A stretch of 53,796 bases of DNA from Pseudomonadales bacterium (GCA_022360555.1 JAKSCQ010000155.1:1-53796); one strand, 5' to 3'; counted from the stretch's first letter, positions 8,598 to 18,750 are shown. Program-made: numbers and translations. The notes: generated from the letters alone by a model not told the origin.

Positions 8598-9365
8598 TCA
8601 GGAGGACTTCTTCTTGGCAGCAGGACGCTTCTTGCGGGCCGCTTTCTTGGCCGGCGTCTTGCGAGCGGCGGCTTTCTTGGCAGCCGGCTTGCGCTTGGTG
8701 GCGGCCTTCTTGCGAGCCGGCGCCTTGCGAGTGGCTGTCTTTTTCTTTGCCGTCGCCTTTTTCTTGCGAGTAGTGGTGGTTTTTTTCTTGGCAGCACGCT
8801 TCGCTTTGGCGGCAGCCTTGCGGGCAGCAGCCTTGGCCTTTTGCTCGGCTTTCTTCTGCTCGGCCTTGGCTTTTTTCGCCAGTTTGCGCTCGTGCTCACG
8901 CAGCTTGGTCTTCAGGTTGCGCTCGGCGGTGCGCAGTTTTTTCACTTCGCGGGTAACCACTTTTTTCGCGGCCTGGATTTCAGCGCGAATCAGTTTGCTT
9001 TCACCACGCAGGTCCTGAAGTTTCAAGCGAACAGTATTCACGCGACCGCGAGCGGTATCCACCGCGCGCTTGGCCGCTGCTGTCGGCTTGGACGAGGCCT
9101 TGCTACGTTTGGCGGTGACATCTGCACGCAATTTGGACAGCTTGCCATTTTCGGTATCGATCTTGGCGCGATGCTTGTCCAGCTTGGTCTGTGCCTGGGT
9201 GACTTTCTTCTGCGCCTGGTCTACGGCTTTCTGCTGCAGTTTTACCTTCGCTTCAGCGTTGGTAACTGACTTCGGCAGAGCCGGAGCTTTGGCGGCAGCG
9301 GATTTCTTTGCTGCTGTCTTTCGTGCCGCGGTTTTTTTCGCGGCTGCCTTTTTTGCTCGAGCCAT
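8598..9365 (-). CDS. Histone H1-like / AlgP-type Lys-Ala-rich DNA-binding protein
   Basis: A 255-aa highly basic protein in three parts: a Lys/Ala-rich N terminus (residues 1-33), a predicted coiled-coil core (about 35-165, rich in K, E, Q, A and L heptads) and a long C-terminal tail (about 166-255) of KKAAA, RKT and AKK repeats similar to eukaryotic histone H1 and Pseudomonas AlgP. Such proteins bind DNA without strong sequence preference; AlgP was linked to alginate gene control. AGGAG precedes the ATG closely. Low-complexity repeats make its length prone to change by slippage. Confidence 0.85.
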   Translation of the reverse strand: MARAKKAAAKKTAARKTAAKKSAAAKAPALPKSVTNAEAKVKLQQKAVDQAQKKVTQAQTKLDKHRAKIDTENGKLSKLRADVTAKRSKASSKPTAAAKRAVDTARGRVNTVRLKLQDLRGESKLIRAEIQAAKKVVTREVKKLRTAERNLKTKLREHERKLAKKAKAEQKKAEQKAKAAARKAAAKAKRAAKKKTTTTRKKKATAKKKTATRKAPARKKAATKRKPAAKKAAARKTPAKKAARKKRPAAKKKSS

Positions 9366-10296
9366 GATTGATCTCCTAAGCTATGGCGTTGTCATCAGTA
9401 CTGCGACACTTGGAAAAATAGCATAAAAAAAAATCAGTTGGTACATTATTTGACCAATTCATTTTCCTTTTTTACACCCTTTCCGTTTTCGCTGCCGCAA
9501 ACGCTTTTTTTTGATTCCTTTTTCAGATTCTTTTCCAGGCTTTCGCAAGCGCGGTTGGTGACCTCTCGTGATAAGGCACAATGTGCGAATCGCGATAATT
9601 TTGCGGCTTTAAGGGAAAAAATAACGCGGTGCCGTCTCACTAATATGGCGTTATCCGGACTCTTCCGTCAGAACCGCGGGCAGAAAGCCAACGGCACTCT
9701 TCCTGGCCTGGAATAAAAAAACGGGCCCTTCCCCACCCGTTTTTTCCTTCCGATTCGCCAGAAAGCACGACCGAAGAAGGCCACCAAGAGCCCATTCTCT
9801 GTGTAGAACGGTTACAAAAATCCACACCCCGGTCTGGCGGTTTCGTCGAATCGCTCCTGAAAATGCGGGGGTTACTGTTGTGACAGATTGGAAACCTACG
9901 ATGTTCTTCCAGCATCCGGCTTGCCAAAAAGGAGGGCAATAAACAGTGAGGCGGAGATGCCCCAGACCTCACCAAAGCATTCATTTTGCAAGCAAAGGAA
10001 CCCGTGAAAAACGCCGAATTGTCATCATGGCGGAAAGTGCAGACCGCCTGCTCGCAGACGGCCCCGGAAGGGTGAATGCAGCACATCATCCGGCAATCCA
10101 GGTTTTCAGACGCTGGATGCCGGATATTGCCCACGGCAATGCTGGCATGACGGTGTTCTCTGAGACGCCCAAAGCACCCACAGAGTGTCTGGTGGATTAC
10201 GCCTGCGGCTAATTCGCACAACCGTCTCGCAGCGCCACTGGTGTTGATAAAGGCGATGGAGGCTATATAAAAGGAAGGGACTGGCGGGAAACAGGC
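9366..10296. other. Long intergenic region between the H1-like gene and adk
   Basis: About 930 bp without a convincing gene. The part nearest the H1-like gene (about 9410-9620) is AT-rich and may hold its promoter. A bidirectional terminator lies at 9715-9746 although no gene clearly ends there, which suggests an unrecognised short transcript. The rest has a GTG-initiated 88-codon frame at 9946-10212 behind a good AAGGAGG, and a 193-codon minus frame; neither resembles a known family. Confidence 0.55.
9715..9746. terminator. Terminator-like hairpin with A7/T6 flanks
   Basis: AACGGG and CCCGTT pair across CCCTTCCCCA, with A7 before and T6 after, so it could work on either strand. It is not adjacent to any recognised gene end. 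Confidence 0.65.
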
Positions 10297-10328
10297 ACAA
10301 AAAAACGGGAAGCCGAAGCTTCCCGTTC
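10297..10328 (-). terminator. Rho-independent terminator of adk
   Basis: Stem AACGGGAAGC / GCTTCCCGTT closes a UUCG tetraloop on the minus strand and is followed by a U-run; it lies 23 bp after the adk stop. Confidence 0.93.
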
Positions 10329-10350
10329 TTTGTCCCGGAGGAAAGGCGAT

Positions 10351-11067
<717 letters not shown>

Positions 11068-11139
11068 TTACCCTGAGGCCCCGTTCACCACAAGGGAGGG
11101 GGGTTGCGACCTAGGTCGCAACCCGTGGTGAGGCGCCAC

Positions 11140-12165
11140 TCAGGGCTGTTTCAGGGTCAGATTGACCGGGTCCGCCTGGGGAACCCGCACGGGACGCGGG
11201 TCGGCAGTAATCGCGGCCTGGTCCACCGGGGCGCCGGGGGCCGGGGTATAACGGGCCCCGATGACGATCTCAGCGTTTTCATCCGGGTAGGCCTGCAGCC
11301 AGTCCCGGGCGCGCAGCGAAACCGTCACCGGGAAGGCCGGCACCACCTGCCGTCGGGCAGCCAGAGGCTGGCCGGTACTGCCGGCCTTGCGCAGGTAGAC
11401 GAACAGGGTGCCACCGGCCGGCAGGGATTCCCCGCTGACGTTGGCCTGGAGTGTGTCGAATACCTGCTGGCGCCCTTTCTGTAACCGGGCATTTTCCAGC
11501 CCGCGACGCAACAGGTCGCCGGTCTCTCCCTCGCTGTGGCGTGACAGCAATGACCGCCAGCCCTCCTCGGCCAGGTCATAGCGCCCTGCCCGGTCAGCGG
11601 ACATGGCCAGCAGCATCCAGGCGCCATCGTGGGCAGGCTCCCGGTCCAGCACCCAGCGGATTTCCGCCAGCGCCGGGTCGGTCAGTTGTCCGCTGTTCTG
11701 CGCGATCAGGGCCCGCGCCAGCAGCAGATGCATGGCCGGCTCCTCCGGGTTGAGCGAAAGCGCCTTGCGAGCCGCCTCCTCAGCCTGGACCGGGGCCTCG
11801 AGCTGGTCATACAGCGAACCCAGGGCATACCAGCCCACATCCGATGGCGAGCGGGTCAGTTCCGCCTGCAGAACCCGGACCAGGGCCCCGGCGGGCACAT
11901 CGGCAGCCGCCCGCGAAGGGGGATGACCGGCAATAATGGAGCGGGCAACCGGACGGTACTCGCGCTGCTGCTCCAGCCAGGTATTGGTATGACTGTTATA
12001 GCCGATGAAGTAATAACCCACTGCCGCCAGCAGGATGACCACCAGGGGAATACCCAGGGTGCCGCTCATGGAACGCCCCGCCTTGCGGACCTCGCGGCGC
12101 CACAGCAGCCACAACACTCCACCAAGCACCAGCAATAGCGCCAGTGCGATCAACCACCACATCAT
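11140..12165 (-). CDS. ccmI: Cytochrome c biogenesis protein CcmI
   Basis: A 341-aa membrane-anchored chaperone that binds apocytochrome c and hands it to the CcmFH haem ligation complex. Two transmembrane helices lie at about residues 3-21 and 41-54, with the typical cytoplasmic loop between, then a TPR-rich periplasmic domain (RVLQAELTRSPSDVGWYALG, EEPAMHLLLARALIAQ). The C-terminal about 100 residues form the beta-rich extra domain found in longer CcmI. The start overlaps the ccmH stop by 4 bp. Last gene of the ccmFGHI operon. Confidence 0.93.
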   Translation of the reverse strand: MMWWLIALALLLVLGGVLWLLWRREVRKAGRSMSGTLGIPLVVILLAAVGYYFIGYNSHTNTWLEQQREYRPVARSIIAGHPPSRAAADVPAGALVRVLQAELTRSPSDVGWYALGSLYDQLEAPVQAEEAARKALSLNPEEPAMHLLLARALIAQNSGQLTDPALAEIRWVLDREPAHDGAWMLLAMSADRAGRYDLAEEGWRSLLSRHSEGETGDLLRRGLENARLQKGRQQVFDTLQANVSGESLPAGGTLFVYLRKAGSTGQPLAARRQVVPAFPVTVSLRARDWLQAYPDENAEIVIGARYTPAPGAPVDQAAITADPRPVRVPQADPVNLTLKQP

Positions 12166-12578
12166 TCGTTTGCTCCCCCGTCATCATCGCCCACCTTGCC
12201 ACTGGCACGGCGCAGCAGCAGCACAATCACCACCGCCCCGACCAGCAGCAACAGGAGCGGTCCCAACCAGAGGATGGAGGTTTCCGCCGTGACCGGCGGC
12301 CGGTAGCTGACAAAGTCACCGTAACGGGAGACAAAATAGTCCACGATTTCCGCATCGCTCTTGCCTTCCAGGATCATGGTGTGGACCCGGGTACGCATGT
12401 CCTGGGCAATACCGGCATCAGAATCGGCAATGCTCTGGTTCTGGCATTTCGGGCAGCGCAATTCTTCGGTGAGCACCCGGAAGCGCTCTTCCTGCCTGAG
12501 ATTGTCGAATTCATAGACATCAATGGCGGCCAGGGCCGGCATGGAAAGACACAGAAGGAAACACAGTCGCAGTATCAC
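12162..12578 (-). CDS. ccmH: Cytochrome c-type biogenesis protein CcmH
   Basis: A 138-aa membrane thiol-redox protein of the haem ligation complex. A signal or anchor (MILRLCFLLCLSMPALA) is followed by the redox motif LRCPKCQNQ with Cys42 and Cys45, then one C-terminal transmembrane helix (about 103-125). This is the short form; CcmI is a separate gene here rather than fused as in E. coli. Both ends overlap neighbours by 4 bp. Confidence 0.95.
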   Translation of the reverse strand: MILRLCFLLCLSMPALAAIDVYEFDNLRQEERFRVLTEELRCPKCQNQSIADSDAGIAQDMRTRVHTMILEGKSDAEIVDYFVSRYGDFVSYRPPVTAETSILWLGPLLLLLVGAVVIVLLLRRASGKVGDDDGGANE

Positions 12579-13117
12579 GCCCCACCCCCCTGCCGGGCTG
12601 CCGGCATCAGCGGAACGAATTTCTCCTGCCAGACGCGCTCGTTCAGGTCACCGGCATGACGCAGTACGATCTCGCCCTGCGGATTGATCAGGAAGGTTTC
12701 CGGCGCGCCGTAGACGCCCAGGTCCAGGCCGAGTTGCCCGTCCGCGTCCACGATCACATGGGTAAAGGGATTGCCCAGATCAGCCAGGTACTGGCGGGCC
12801 GCCGGAGTTTCATCCTTGTAGTTCAGGCCGGCGATGGGGATGCCACGGGCGGCCAGTTCCAGCAGGTAGGGATGCTCCACATGGCAGGTGGGACACCAGG
12901 TGGCCCACACATTGAGCAACTGCCAGCGCCCTCGCAGGGACTCCTCGGTAAAGGTTTCTTCCGTCAGCAGCGAGGACAGACTAAAGGTCGGTACCGGTTT
13001 GCCCACCAGTGCCGAGGGCAGTTCCTGGGGATCGCGCCCCAGGCCGCTGGCCAGCAGAACCGCCAGCAGCACAAACCCCACCAGGGGCAGAAATACCCAG
13101 GGTGAATTCGCTTTCAT
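12575..13117 (-). CDS. ccmG: Thiol:disulfide interchange protein CcmG/DsbE
   Basis: A 180-aa membrane-anchored thioredoxin-fold protein that reduces apocytochrome c or CcmH in the periplasm. One N-terminal helix (residues 8-25) precedes the active site WCPTC (Cys75, Cys78), and the family motif GAPETFLI contains the cis-Pro. It sits between ccmF and ccmH with 4-bp overlaps on both sides. Confidence 0.95.
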   Translation of the reverse strand: MKANSPWVFLPLVGFVLLAVLLASGLGRDPQELPSALVGKPVPTFSLSSLLTEETFTEESLRGRWQLLNVWATWCPTCHVEHPYLLELAARGIPIAGLNYKDETPAARQYLADLGNPFTHVIVDADGQLGLDLGVYGAPETFLINPQGEIVLRHAGDLNERVWQEKFVPLMPAARQGGGA

Positions 13118-15087
13118 GACGCCACTCCCGTGCGAACTTCGTCTTCGGCGGTGAAACGCTGACGACGATAACGTTTATCCGACAGCGCCAATCCGCCCCC
13201 CAGGGCCATGATCAGGGCCCCCAGCCAGATCCAGCGGATACCCGGCTTGAAATAGATGCGTACCGCCCAGGCATTTTCCGCTTCCAGGGGTTCACCCAGG
13301 GCCACATAAAGGTCACGCCAGAAACCGGCATCAATGGCCGCTTCGGTCATCACCTGACCGCTGGCGTGGTAGGTCCGCTTCTCGGGGTGCATGATCGCCA
13401 CATCCTCGCCCTGGTAACTGACATGGAAGTGCCCCCGTGTGGAATCGAAATTGGGGCCGCGATACTTGTCCATGCTGTCGAACACAAAGTGATAATGACC
13501 AATCTGGGCCTTGTCACCCGGCGCCATGCGGATATCCCGTTCCACCTCGTGGAAACTCACCAGTGCAATACCCGCCACCATCACTGCCAGGCCGCAATGG
13601 GCCAGCACCATGCCCCAGTAACCGCGCCCCAGCTTTTTCAGCCCCGTCATCATGCCCTGCTGATAGGACCGGGCCCGGCGCCAGACATCCGCCACATGGG
13701 CAAACACCAGATACAGGGCCAGCATGATGGCCAGTACCCCCTGCCAGGGGGAAGGATCGGGCAGGCGGGCACCGAACCAGCCGGCAATGACCGCCGCCGG
13801 CACCAGCGGCAGCATCCGCCGGAGCAGCACCTTGCCGTCCTGGCGCTTCCAGTTGCTGAACACGCCAGGCACCATCAGCAGGATCAGCACGAAGGTCAGC
13901 GGCACGAAAAAGCCATTGAAGTACGGGCTGCGGATGGAGATTTTCAGATCCAGCGCCTCGCCAATAAGCGGAAACAGGGTACCCATCAGCACCACCGAAG
14001 TGGCCGTCAGCAGAATCAGGTTGTTGCCCAGCAGGAAAGCCTCCCGGGAGACCGGCTTGAAGCCGCTGTCACTGCGCAGTGCCGAAGCTCGAACGGCAAA
14101 GAGCGTCAGCGCGCCCCCCGCCACCACCACAAGGAAACCAAGAATGAAGGCGCCCCGCGCCGGATCATTGGCAAAGGCGTGGACCGAGGTCAGCACTCCG
14201 GAGCGCACCAGGAAGGTGCCCAGCAGGCTCAATGAGAAAGCAATAATGGCCAACAGCACGGTCCAGGCCCGGAACAGGTTGCGCTTTTCGGTGACCGCAA
14301 GGGAATGAATCAGGGCTGTCCCGGCCAGCCAGGGCAACAGGGAGGCATTCTCCACCGGGTCCCAGAACCACCAGCCACCCCAGCCAAGCTCGTAGTAAGC
14401 CCACCAGGAGCCCAAGGCGATGCCCACGGTCAGAAAACACCAGGCCACCGTGGTCCAGGGCCGGGCCCAGCGCGCCCAGGCCGGCTCCAGATTGCCCGCC
14501 AGCAGGCCGGCCACGGCAAAGGCAAAGGCCACTGAAAACCCGACGTAGCCCATATATAGCATGGGGGGATGCACGATCAGACCCGGGTCCTGCAGCAGCG
14601 GGTTCAGGTCCGCGCCATCCAGCGGGAACCAGGGCAGATTGCGGTCAAACGGATTGGAAGTGAGCAACATGAACAGCAGGAAGCCCACCGAAATCATGCC
14701 CATCACCGACAGCACCCGGGACACCATGGGCAACGGCACGCTGCGACTCAACAGCCCCACCATGGCCGCCCAGCCACCCAGCATCCAGCCCCACAGCAGC
14801 AGCGAACCCTCGTGCCCGCCCCAGATGGCAGACAGGCGGTAGGCCAGCGGCAACGCGGAATTGCTGTGGTTGGCCACATAGGCTACGGAGAAGTCATTAA
14901 TATAGAAGCTGTAGCCCAGGCACAGCATGGCGATGGTCAATGCCAGCCACTGCAGCCAGGCCAACGGCCGGGCATACCACTGCCAGGCGATGATATTGCG
15001 GTACACCCCGACCAACGGGAATACCGATAAGCACAGGGCTGCGGCCAATGCCAGCCACAAGGATAAATGCCCGATTTCTGCCGCCAC
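13114..15087 (-). CDS. ccmF: Haem lyase CcmF
   Basis: A 657-aa polytopic membrane protein that ligates haem to apocytochrome c. It shows WGGHEGSLLLW near residue 88 and the tryptophan-rich WWD haem-handling region GWGGWWFWDPVENASLLPW near 233-251, both diagnostic. About fourteen hydrophobic segments are visible, and a large periplasmic domain lies near the C terminus. It is the first gene of this cluster; ccmABCDE are not upstream, where fabA diverges after 336 bp. Confidence 0.97.
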   Translation of the reverse strand: MAAEIGHLSLWLALAAALCLSVFPLVGVYRNIIAWQWYARPLAWLQWLALTIAMLCLGYSFYINDFSVAYVANHSNSALPLAYRLSAIWGGHEGSLLLWGWMLGGWAAMVGLLSRSVPLPMVSRVLSVMGMISVGFLLFMLLTSNPFDRNLPWFPLDGADLNPLLQDPGLIVHPPMLYMGYVGFSVAFAFAVAGLLAGNLEPAWARWARPWTTVAWCFLTVGIALGSWWAYYELGWGGWWFWDPVENASLLPWLAGTALIHSLAVTEKRNLFRAWTVLLAIIAFSLSLLGTFLVRSGVLTSVHAFANDPARGAFILGFLVVVAGGALTLFAVRASALRSDSGFKPVSREAFLLGNNLILLTATSVVLMGTLFPLIGEALDLKISIRSPYFNGFFVPLTFVLILLMVPGVFSNWKRQDGKVLLRRMLPLVPAAVIAGWFGARLPDPSPWQGVLAIMLALYLVFAHVADVWRRARSYQQGMMTGLKKLGRGYWGMVLAHCGLAVMVAGIALVSFHEVERDIRMAPGDKAQIGHYHFVFDSMDKYRGPNFDSTRGHFHVSYQGEDVAIMHPEKRTYHASGQVMTEAAIDAGFWRDLYVALGEPLEAENAWAVRIYFKPGIRWIWLGALIMALGGGLALSDKRYRRQRFTAEDEVRTGVAS

Positions 15088-15423
15088 GAGAACTCCTCAA
15101 TTCGCTGCTTTTGCCGGTGCTGCGCGGTCCGGCGCGCATAGCATCGGTACATGGTCCGGCAATTGCAAGTCCGTGGCGATAGCCGCAATTACCCGTCAGG
15201 GGACATGGATTCAGGTCAGACCATGGTCTTTATTGTCCGTTCATCGGTCATTTTCGGTAATGCGAGCATTCCGACATATTTTGAGACGCTTGCTATTCGT
15301 ATGCTTTCACTTCGCTTTGCTACTATGCGGGCAACATGACAGGGTGTCACGTTGCCCCAACAATAACGTCATAAATCATCCATATACTCAGAATGCGCCA
15401 CCCGGCCATCACGGAGTAAGACT
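15088..15423. promoter_or_regulatory. Divergent promoter region of ccmF and fabA
   Basis: The 336 bp between ccmF (minus) and fabA (plus) must hold both promoters. A GGTCAGACC core at 15214-15222 matches the centre of the E. coli FadR site (TGGTCNGACCA), but lies about 200 bp before fabA. No well-spaced sigma70 pair stands out. Confidence 0.45.
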
Positions 15424-15954
15424 TTGAGCACTACAACAACAGAACGGAAATCGGCCTACGCTCGCGAGGATCTGCTCGCCTGCGCCCACGGGGAATTGTT
15501 CGGCCCCGGTAACGCACGGCTGCCCCTGCCCAACATGCTGATGATGGATCGCATCACCCGGATCACCGATCAGGGCGGCAAGTATGGCAAGGGGGAAATC
15601 ATCGCGGAGCTGGATATCCGGCCGGACCTGTGGTTTTTCGAGTGTCATTTCGAAAGCGATCCGGTGATGCCGGGCTGCCTGGGCCTGGATGCCACCTGGC
15701 AATTGCTGGGCTTTTTCCTGGGCTGGCTGGGCCACCCCGGCCGCGGGCGGGCACTGGGTGTGGGCAATGTGAAGTTTTCCGGCCAGGTGCTGCCCACCGC
15801 CAGGAAACTCACCTACAAGCTGGATGTGAAGCGGGTCATTTCCCGCAAGCTGATCCTCGGCATTGCCGATGCCTCCGTACTGGTGGACGACAGGGAAATC
15901 TACCTTGCCGAAGACCTGCGGGTCGGCCTGTTCACCTCTACCGAAGGATTTTAG
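15424..15954 (+). CDS. fabA: 3-hydroxydecanoyl-ACP dehydratase/isomerase FabA
   Basis: A 176-aa enzyme that dehydrates 3-hydroxydecanoyl-ACP and isomerises the trans-2 to the cis-3 product, the branch point to unsaturated fatty acids. The catalytic His75 ([13 protein letters not shown]) and Asp89 ([12 protein letters not shown]) are present. Translation starts at TTG (15424) behind GGAG; no nearby in-frame ATG gives the family N terminus. The next gene, fabB, starts 9 bp later with its ribosome site touching the fabA stop. Confidence 0.97.
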   Translation: MSTTTTERKSAYAREDLLACAHGELFGPGNARLPLPNMLMMDRITRITDQGGKYGKGEIIAELDIRPDLWFFECHFESDPVMPGCLGLDATWQLLGFFLGWLGHPGRGRALGVGNVKFSGQVLPTARKLTYKLDVKRVISRKLILGIADASVLVDDREIYLAEDLRVGLFTSTEGF

Positions 15955-15963
15955 GAGCCAATC

Positions 15964-17178
15964 ATGCGCCGCGTAGTCATCACTGGTATGGGCATTGTCT
16001 CCTGCCTGGGAAACGATGCTGACAGTGTTACCCAATCCCTGCGCACCGGACGCTCGGGCATTCGCTTCAAGGAGGAATACAAGGAACTGGGCATGCGCAG
16101 CCATGTGGCCGGCAGCCCGGAAATTGCCCTGGAAGACTTTATCGACCGCAAGCCACGCCGCTTCATGGGCGACGCCGCTGCCTATGCCTATGTGGCTATG
16201 CAACAGGCCATTGCCGATGCTGGCCTGGAAGACAATGAGGTCAGCAACGAACGGACCGGGCTGATCGCCGGTTCCGGCGGGCACTCTTCCTTCAACCAGG
16301 TGGAAGCCGCTGACATCGCCCGACAGCGGGGAGTGAAACGCGTTGGCCCCTACATGGTGCCCCGCGTCATGGCTTCCACGGTCTCTGCCTGTCTGGCCAC
16401 CCCGTTCAAGATCAAGGGCATCAACTATTCCATCGCCTCTGCCTGTGCCACCAGTGCGCACTGTATCGGCAATGCGGCGGAACAGATCCAGCTCGGCAAG
16501 CAGGACGTGGTCTTTGCCGGGGGCGGCGAGGAAGAACACTGGACCCTGAGCTGTCTGTTCGACGGCATGGGTGCCCTGTCCAGCAAGTACAACGACACGC
16601 CACAAACCGCATCCCGCGCCTATGATGCCGACCGCGACGGCTTTGTCATCGCAGGTGGCGGCGGCATGGTGGTGCTGGAAGAGCTGGAGCATGCCAAAGC
16701 CCGTGGCGCGAAGATCTACGCCGAGGTGGTGGGTTACGGCGCCACCAGCGACGGCCACGACATGGTGGCCCCCAGCGGTGAAGGCGCGGCTCGTTGCATG
16801 CGCCAGGCCCTGGCGAACGTGGATGACCCGGTGGATTACATCAACGCCCATGGCACCAGCACCCCGGTGGGTGACGTGGCAGAGCTGAAAGCCATCCGCG
16901 AAGTCTTCGGCGATGATTGCCCGGACATCGGTTCCACCAAGAGCCTGTCCGGCCACAGTCTGGGGGCGGCGGGGGTTCACGAAGCCATCTACAGCCTGCT
17001 GATGATGCAGCATGACTTCACCGCCATCAGCGCCAATATCAGCAACCTGGATGAAAAGGCCGACGGGCTGCCCATTCTGGTCACCGGCAAGGACCGCGGC
17101 CCGAAAACCGTGCTGAGCAACAGCTTCGGTTTCGGTGGCACCAATGCCAGCCTGGTGTTGCGCAAGTGGGAAGGGTGA
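15964..17178 (+). CDS. fabB: 3-oxoacyl-ACP synthase I FabB
   Basis: A 404-aa condensing enzyme that elongates cis-3-decenoyl-ACP, needed with FabA for unsaturated fatty acids. The nucleophile Cys161 lies in [12 protein letters not shown], and the two catalytic His are in [11 protein letters not shown] and [13 protein letters not shown]-terminal [14 protein letters not shown] is typical. AGGAG overlaps the fabA stop. Second gene of fabAB, ended by the terminator at 17221-17255. Confidence 0.98.
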   Translation: MRRVVITGMGIVSCLGNDADSVTQSLRTGRSGIRFKEEYKELGMRSHVAGSPEIALEDFIDRKPRRFMGDAAAYAYVAMQQAIADAGLEDNEVSNERTGLIAGSGGHSSFNQVEAADIARQRGVKRVGPYMVPRVMASTVSACLATPFKIKGINYSIASACATSAHCIGNAAEQIQLGKQDVVFAGGGEEEHWTLSCLFDGMGALSSKYNDTPQTASRAYDADRDGFVIAGGGGMVVLEELEHAKARGAKIYAEVVGYGATSDGHDMVAPSGEGAARCMRQALANVDDPVDYINAHGTSTPVGDVAELKAIREVFGDDCPDIGSTKSLSGHSLGAAGVHEAIYSLLMMQHDFTAISANISNLDEKADGLPILVTGKDRGPKTVLSNSFGFGGTNASLVLRKWEG

Positions 17179-17220
17179 AAAAAGCAGTTAATAGTGAATA
17201 ATTAATCGTTAACAGCTAAA

Positions 17221-17255
17221 AGAAAGCCCAGCGAATGCCGGGCTTTCTTTTTTTG
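17221..17255. terminator. Bidirectional terminator between fabB and the porin gene
   Basis: Stem GAAAGCCCAGC / GCCGGGCTTTC (one mismatch) with loop GAAT and T8 after it on plus; on minus a TTTTA run follows. It serves convergent fabB and porin genes. Confidence 0.88.
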
Positions 17256-17284
17256 GGTTCTTCGTAGAAGGTTCGGAGACAGCG

Positions 17285-17317
17285 GCGTGCAAGCGTGCTG
17301 CGTGCCTGCGTGTCAGC
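17285..17317 (+). repeat. Dispersed 33-nt intergenic repeat, copy A
   Basis: The reverse complement of this stretch matches 32818-32850 at 32 of 33 positions (GCTGACACGCAGGCACGCA then one variable base then CACGCTTGCACGC). A GGGTTCTTCGTAG motif lies upstream of both copies (17265 and about 32753). Confidence 0.65.
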
Positions 17318-17332
17318 GCGACAGCGTCTCAA

Positions 17333-18376
17333 TCAGAATTTGTGGATCATGCCGACGGAGAAGGCCATGCCGGATTCGTCCACGTCAAACAGGGAACCCG
17401 TCGGGTCGTAATCGGTTTCGGACACAGAAGCCAAACCATAGGCCGTGGTCTGATCACCCAGTTTGTAGTCGGCACCGAAGGTCAGGATCTGGCTATCCAG
17501 GTCCAGGTCACTGCTGTCGAGCATGCCAAGCTGCCCTTTCAGGGCAACACGTTCGGACAGGCCAAAACGGCCACTCAACAGATAGGACATCAGGTCGCCA
17601 CCCTCACCGACTACCGGGTCGAAATCGCTCTGCTCCACAATGGCACCGAACTGAAGATTGTCTGCCAGGTTCATGCCGAAGGAGCCTCGCAGGGTCTCGA
17701 TATCACCGCCACCCAGACCCGCCACACCAGCTGTGTAGCCGCTTTCGTAAGCCAGTGCCCCATACAGTGCATCGGCCTGGTAAGTCGCAGACAGGCCCCA
17801 GGTATCGGTCAACCCGTCTTTGGTTTCCTCGTCAGGAGCGGTACCAATGGTCTCACCTTCCCCCGGTGCCACCTGGGCTCGCACCACGATGCCGCCCATG
17901 TCCATGCTTTCCCAGTTCAGGGTGTTGCTGTTACGGCGCTGGCCCAGGAACACCGTATCCATATCGGCCACGGTATCGTTGAACTGGTCGATCCTGCCTT
18001 CCGCCAGCTTGACCACGCTGTCGTAGCGACCGGCAAAGATCTTGCCGAAGGAGGTGCCCAGGCCCAGGAAGCTGTTACGGGTGCTGAAGGTATCATCACT
18101 GTCACCATCGGCGTCATAGCCCACTTCCATCTGGTAGATCACGGACAGGCTGTCGTTATACAGCGGCTCTTCACCCTTCACTCCCAGGCGGGAATTGTTG
18201 CTGGACACAAACCAGGCATCGGACAGGTCATCCTGGTCCGTCACCAGAGCGGTGTCGGGATAGTCACTGGTCTTGTCCACGCTGATGTTGAGCTTCCCGT
18301 AAAATGAAGGCGCGGCCATGGCGTCAACAGGCACCAGCGCCGAGGCAACGGATACGGCAAGCAAGGTCTTCTTCAT
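17333..18376 (-). CDS. Outer-membrane porin (Gram-negative porin family)
   Basis: A 347-aa general-diffusion porin. Signal peptide MKKTLLAVSVASALVPVDAMAA is followed by FYGKLNISVDK, the typical first strand of the OmpC-like family, alternating beta-strand patterns, and a terminal IHKF ending in Phe, the BAM recognition signal. The external loop after residue 100 contains the RNSFLGLGTSFGKIFAGRYD motif. The ATG at 18376 begins the signal sequence. It is monocistronic. Substrate specificity is not readable. Confidence 0.9.
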   Translation of the reverse strand: MKKTLLAVSVASALVPVDAMAAPSFYGKLNISVDKTSDYPDTALVTDQDDLSDAWFVSSNNSRLGVKGEEPLYNDSLSVIYQMEVGYDADGDSDDTFSTRNSFLGLGTSFGKIFAGRYDSVVKLAEGRIDQFNDTVADMDTVFLGQRRNSNTLNWESMDMGGIVVRAQVAPGEGETIGTAPDEETKDGLTDTWGLSATYQADALYGALAYESGYTAGVAGLGGGDIETLRGSFGMNLADNLQFGAIVEQSDFDPVVGEGGDLMSYLLSGRFGLSERVALKGQLGMLDSSDLDLDSQILTFGADYKLGDQTTAYGLASVSETDYDPTGSLFDVDESGMAFSVGMIHKF

Positions 18377-18645
18377 GTTCTCTGTCTCCCTGAACATTGT
18401 TATGAAACAAAACACCGTCGCAATATATGACGGTTTGATGACATCAACAAGGTGACAGGCCGCAAAGATCGGAGGGCGTTTTCGCAGGACGCTATAACGG
18501 GCAAATCCGCAGGCCTCGAAGCAGATATCCCGGTCTTCACCGGGCCTGATACCCTCGACCGCCCCGGAAGCGGCGAAGACAAACCGGTTTCAGTTCCTGG
18601 CCTCAGACGTGCGACCCGCCTGAATTCCCGCAAAGGCAATAAAAC
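18377..18645. other. Intergenic region between porin and acyl-CoA dehydrogenase genes
   Basis: No gene is supported here. The first about 60 bp upstream of the porin are AT-rich and probably hold its promoter. Confidence 0.5.
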
Positions 18646-18670
18646 AAAAAAAAGCCCCCTGGCGGGGGCC
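18646..18670 (-). terminator. Rho-independent terminator of the acyl-CoA dehydrogenase gene
   Basis: Stem GCCCCC / GGGGGC with a 4-nt loop, followed on the minus strand by U8; about 80 bp after the stop at 18751. Confidence 0.88.
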
Positions 18671-18750
18671 TGAAAAATACCGTCATAGCTTTCCCTGCAA
18701 TAAACAGGGCCCGAGCCTGATGACGATAGGCACACATCGGTTTCTGACAA

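Noticed and set aside
8598-9365. Repeats in the H1-like gene as a CRISPR or satellite array
   Set aside because: They are irregular Lys/Ala codon repeats within one open frame, not spaced direct repeats.
9640-10221. 193-codon minus-strand frame in the H1-adk gap
   Set aside because: No ribosome site, Cys/Arg-rich random-looking composition, and it runs across a terminator.
15409-17013. 534-codon minus-strand frame opposite fabAB
   Set aside because: Covers two well-identified enzymes and shows no recognisable motif.
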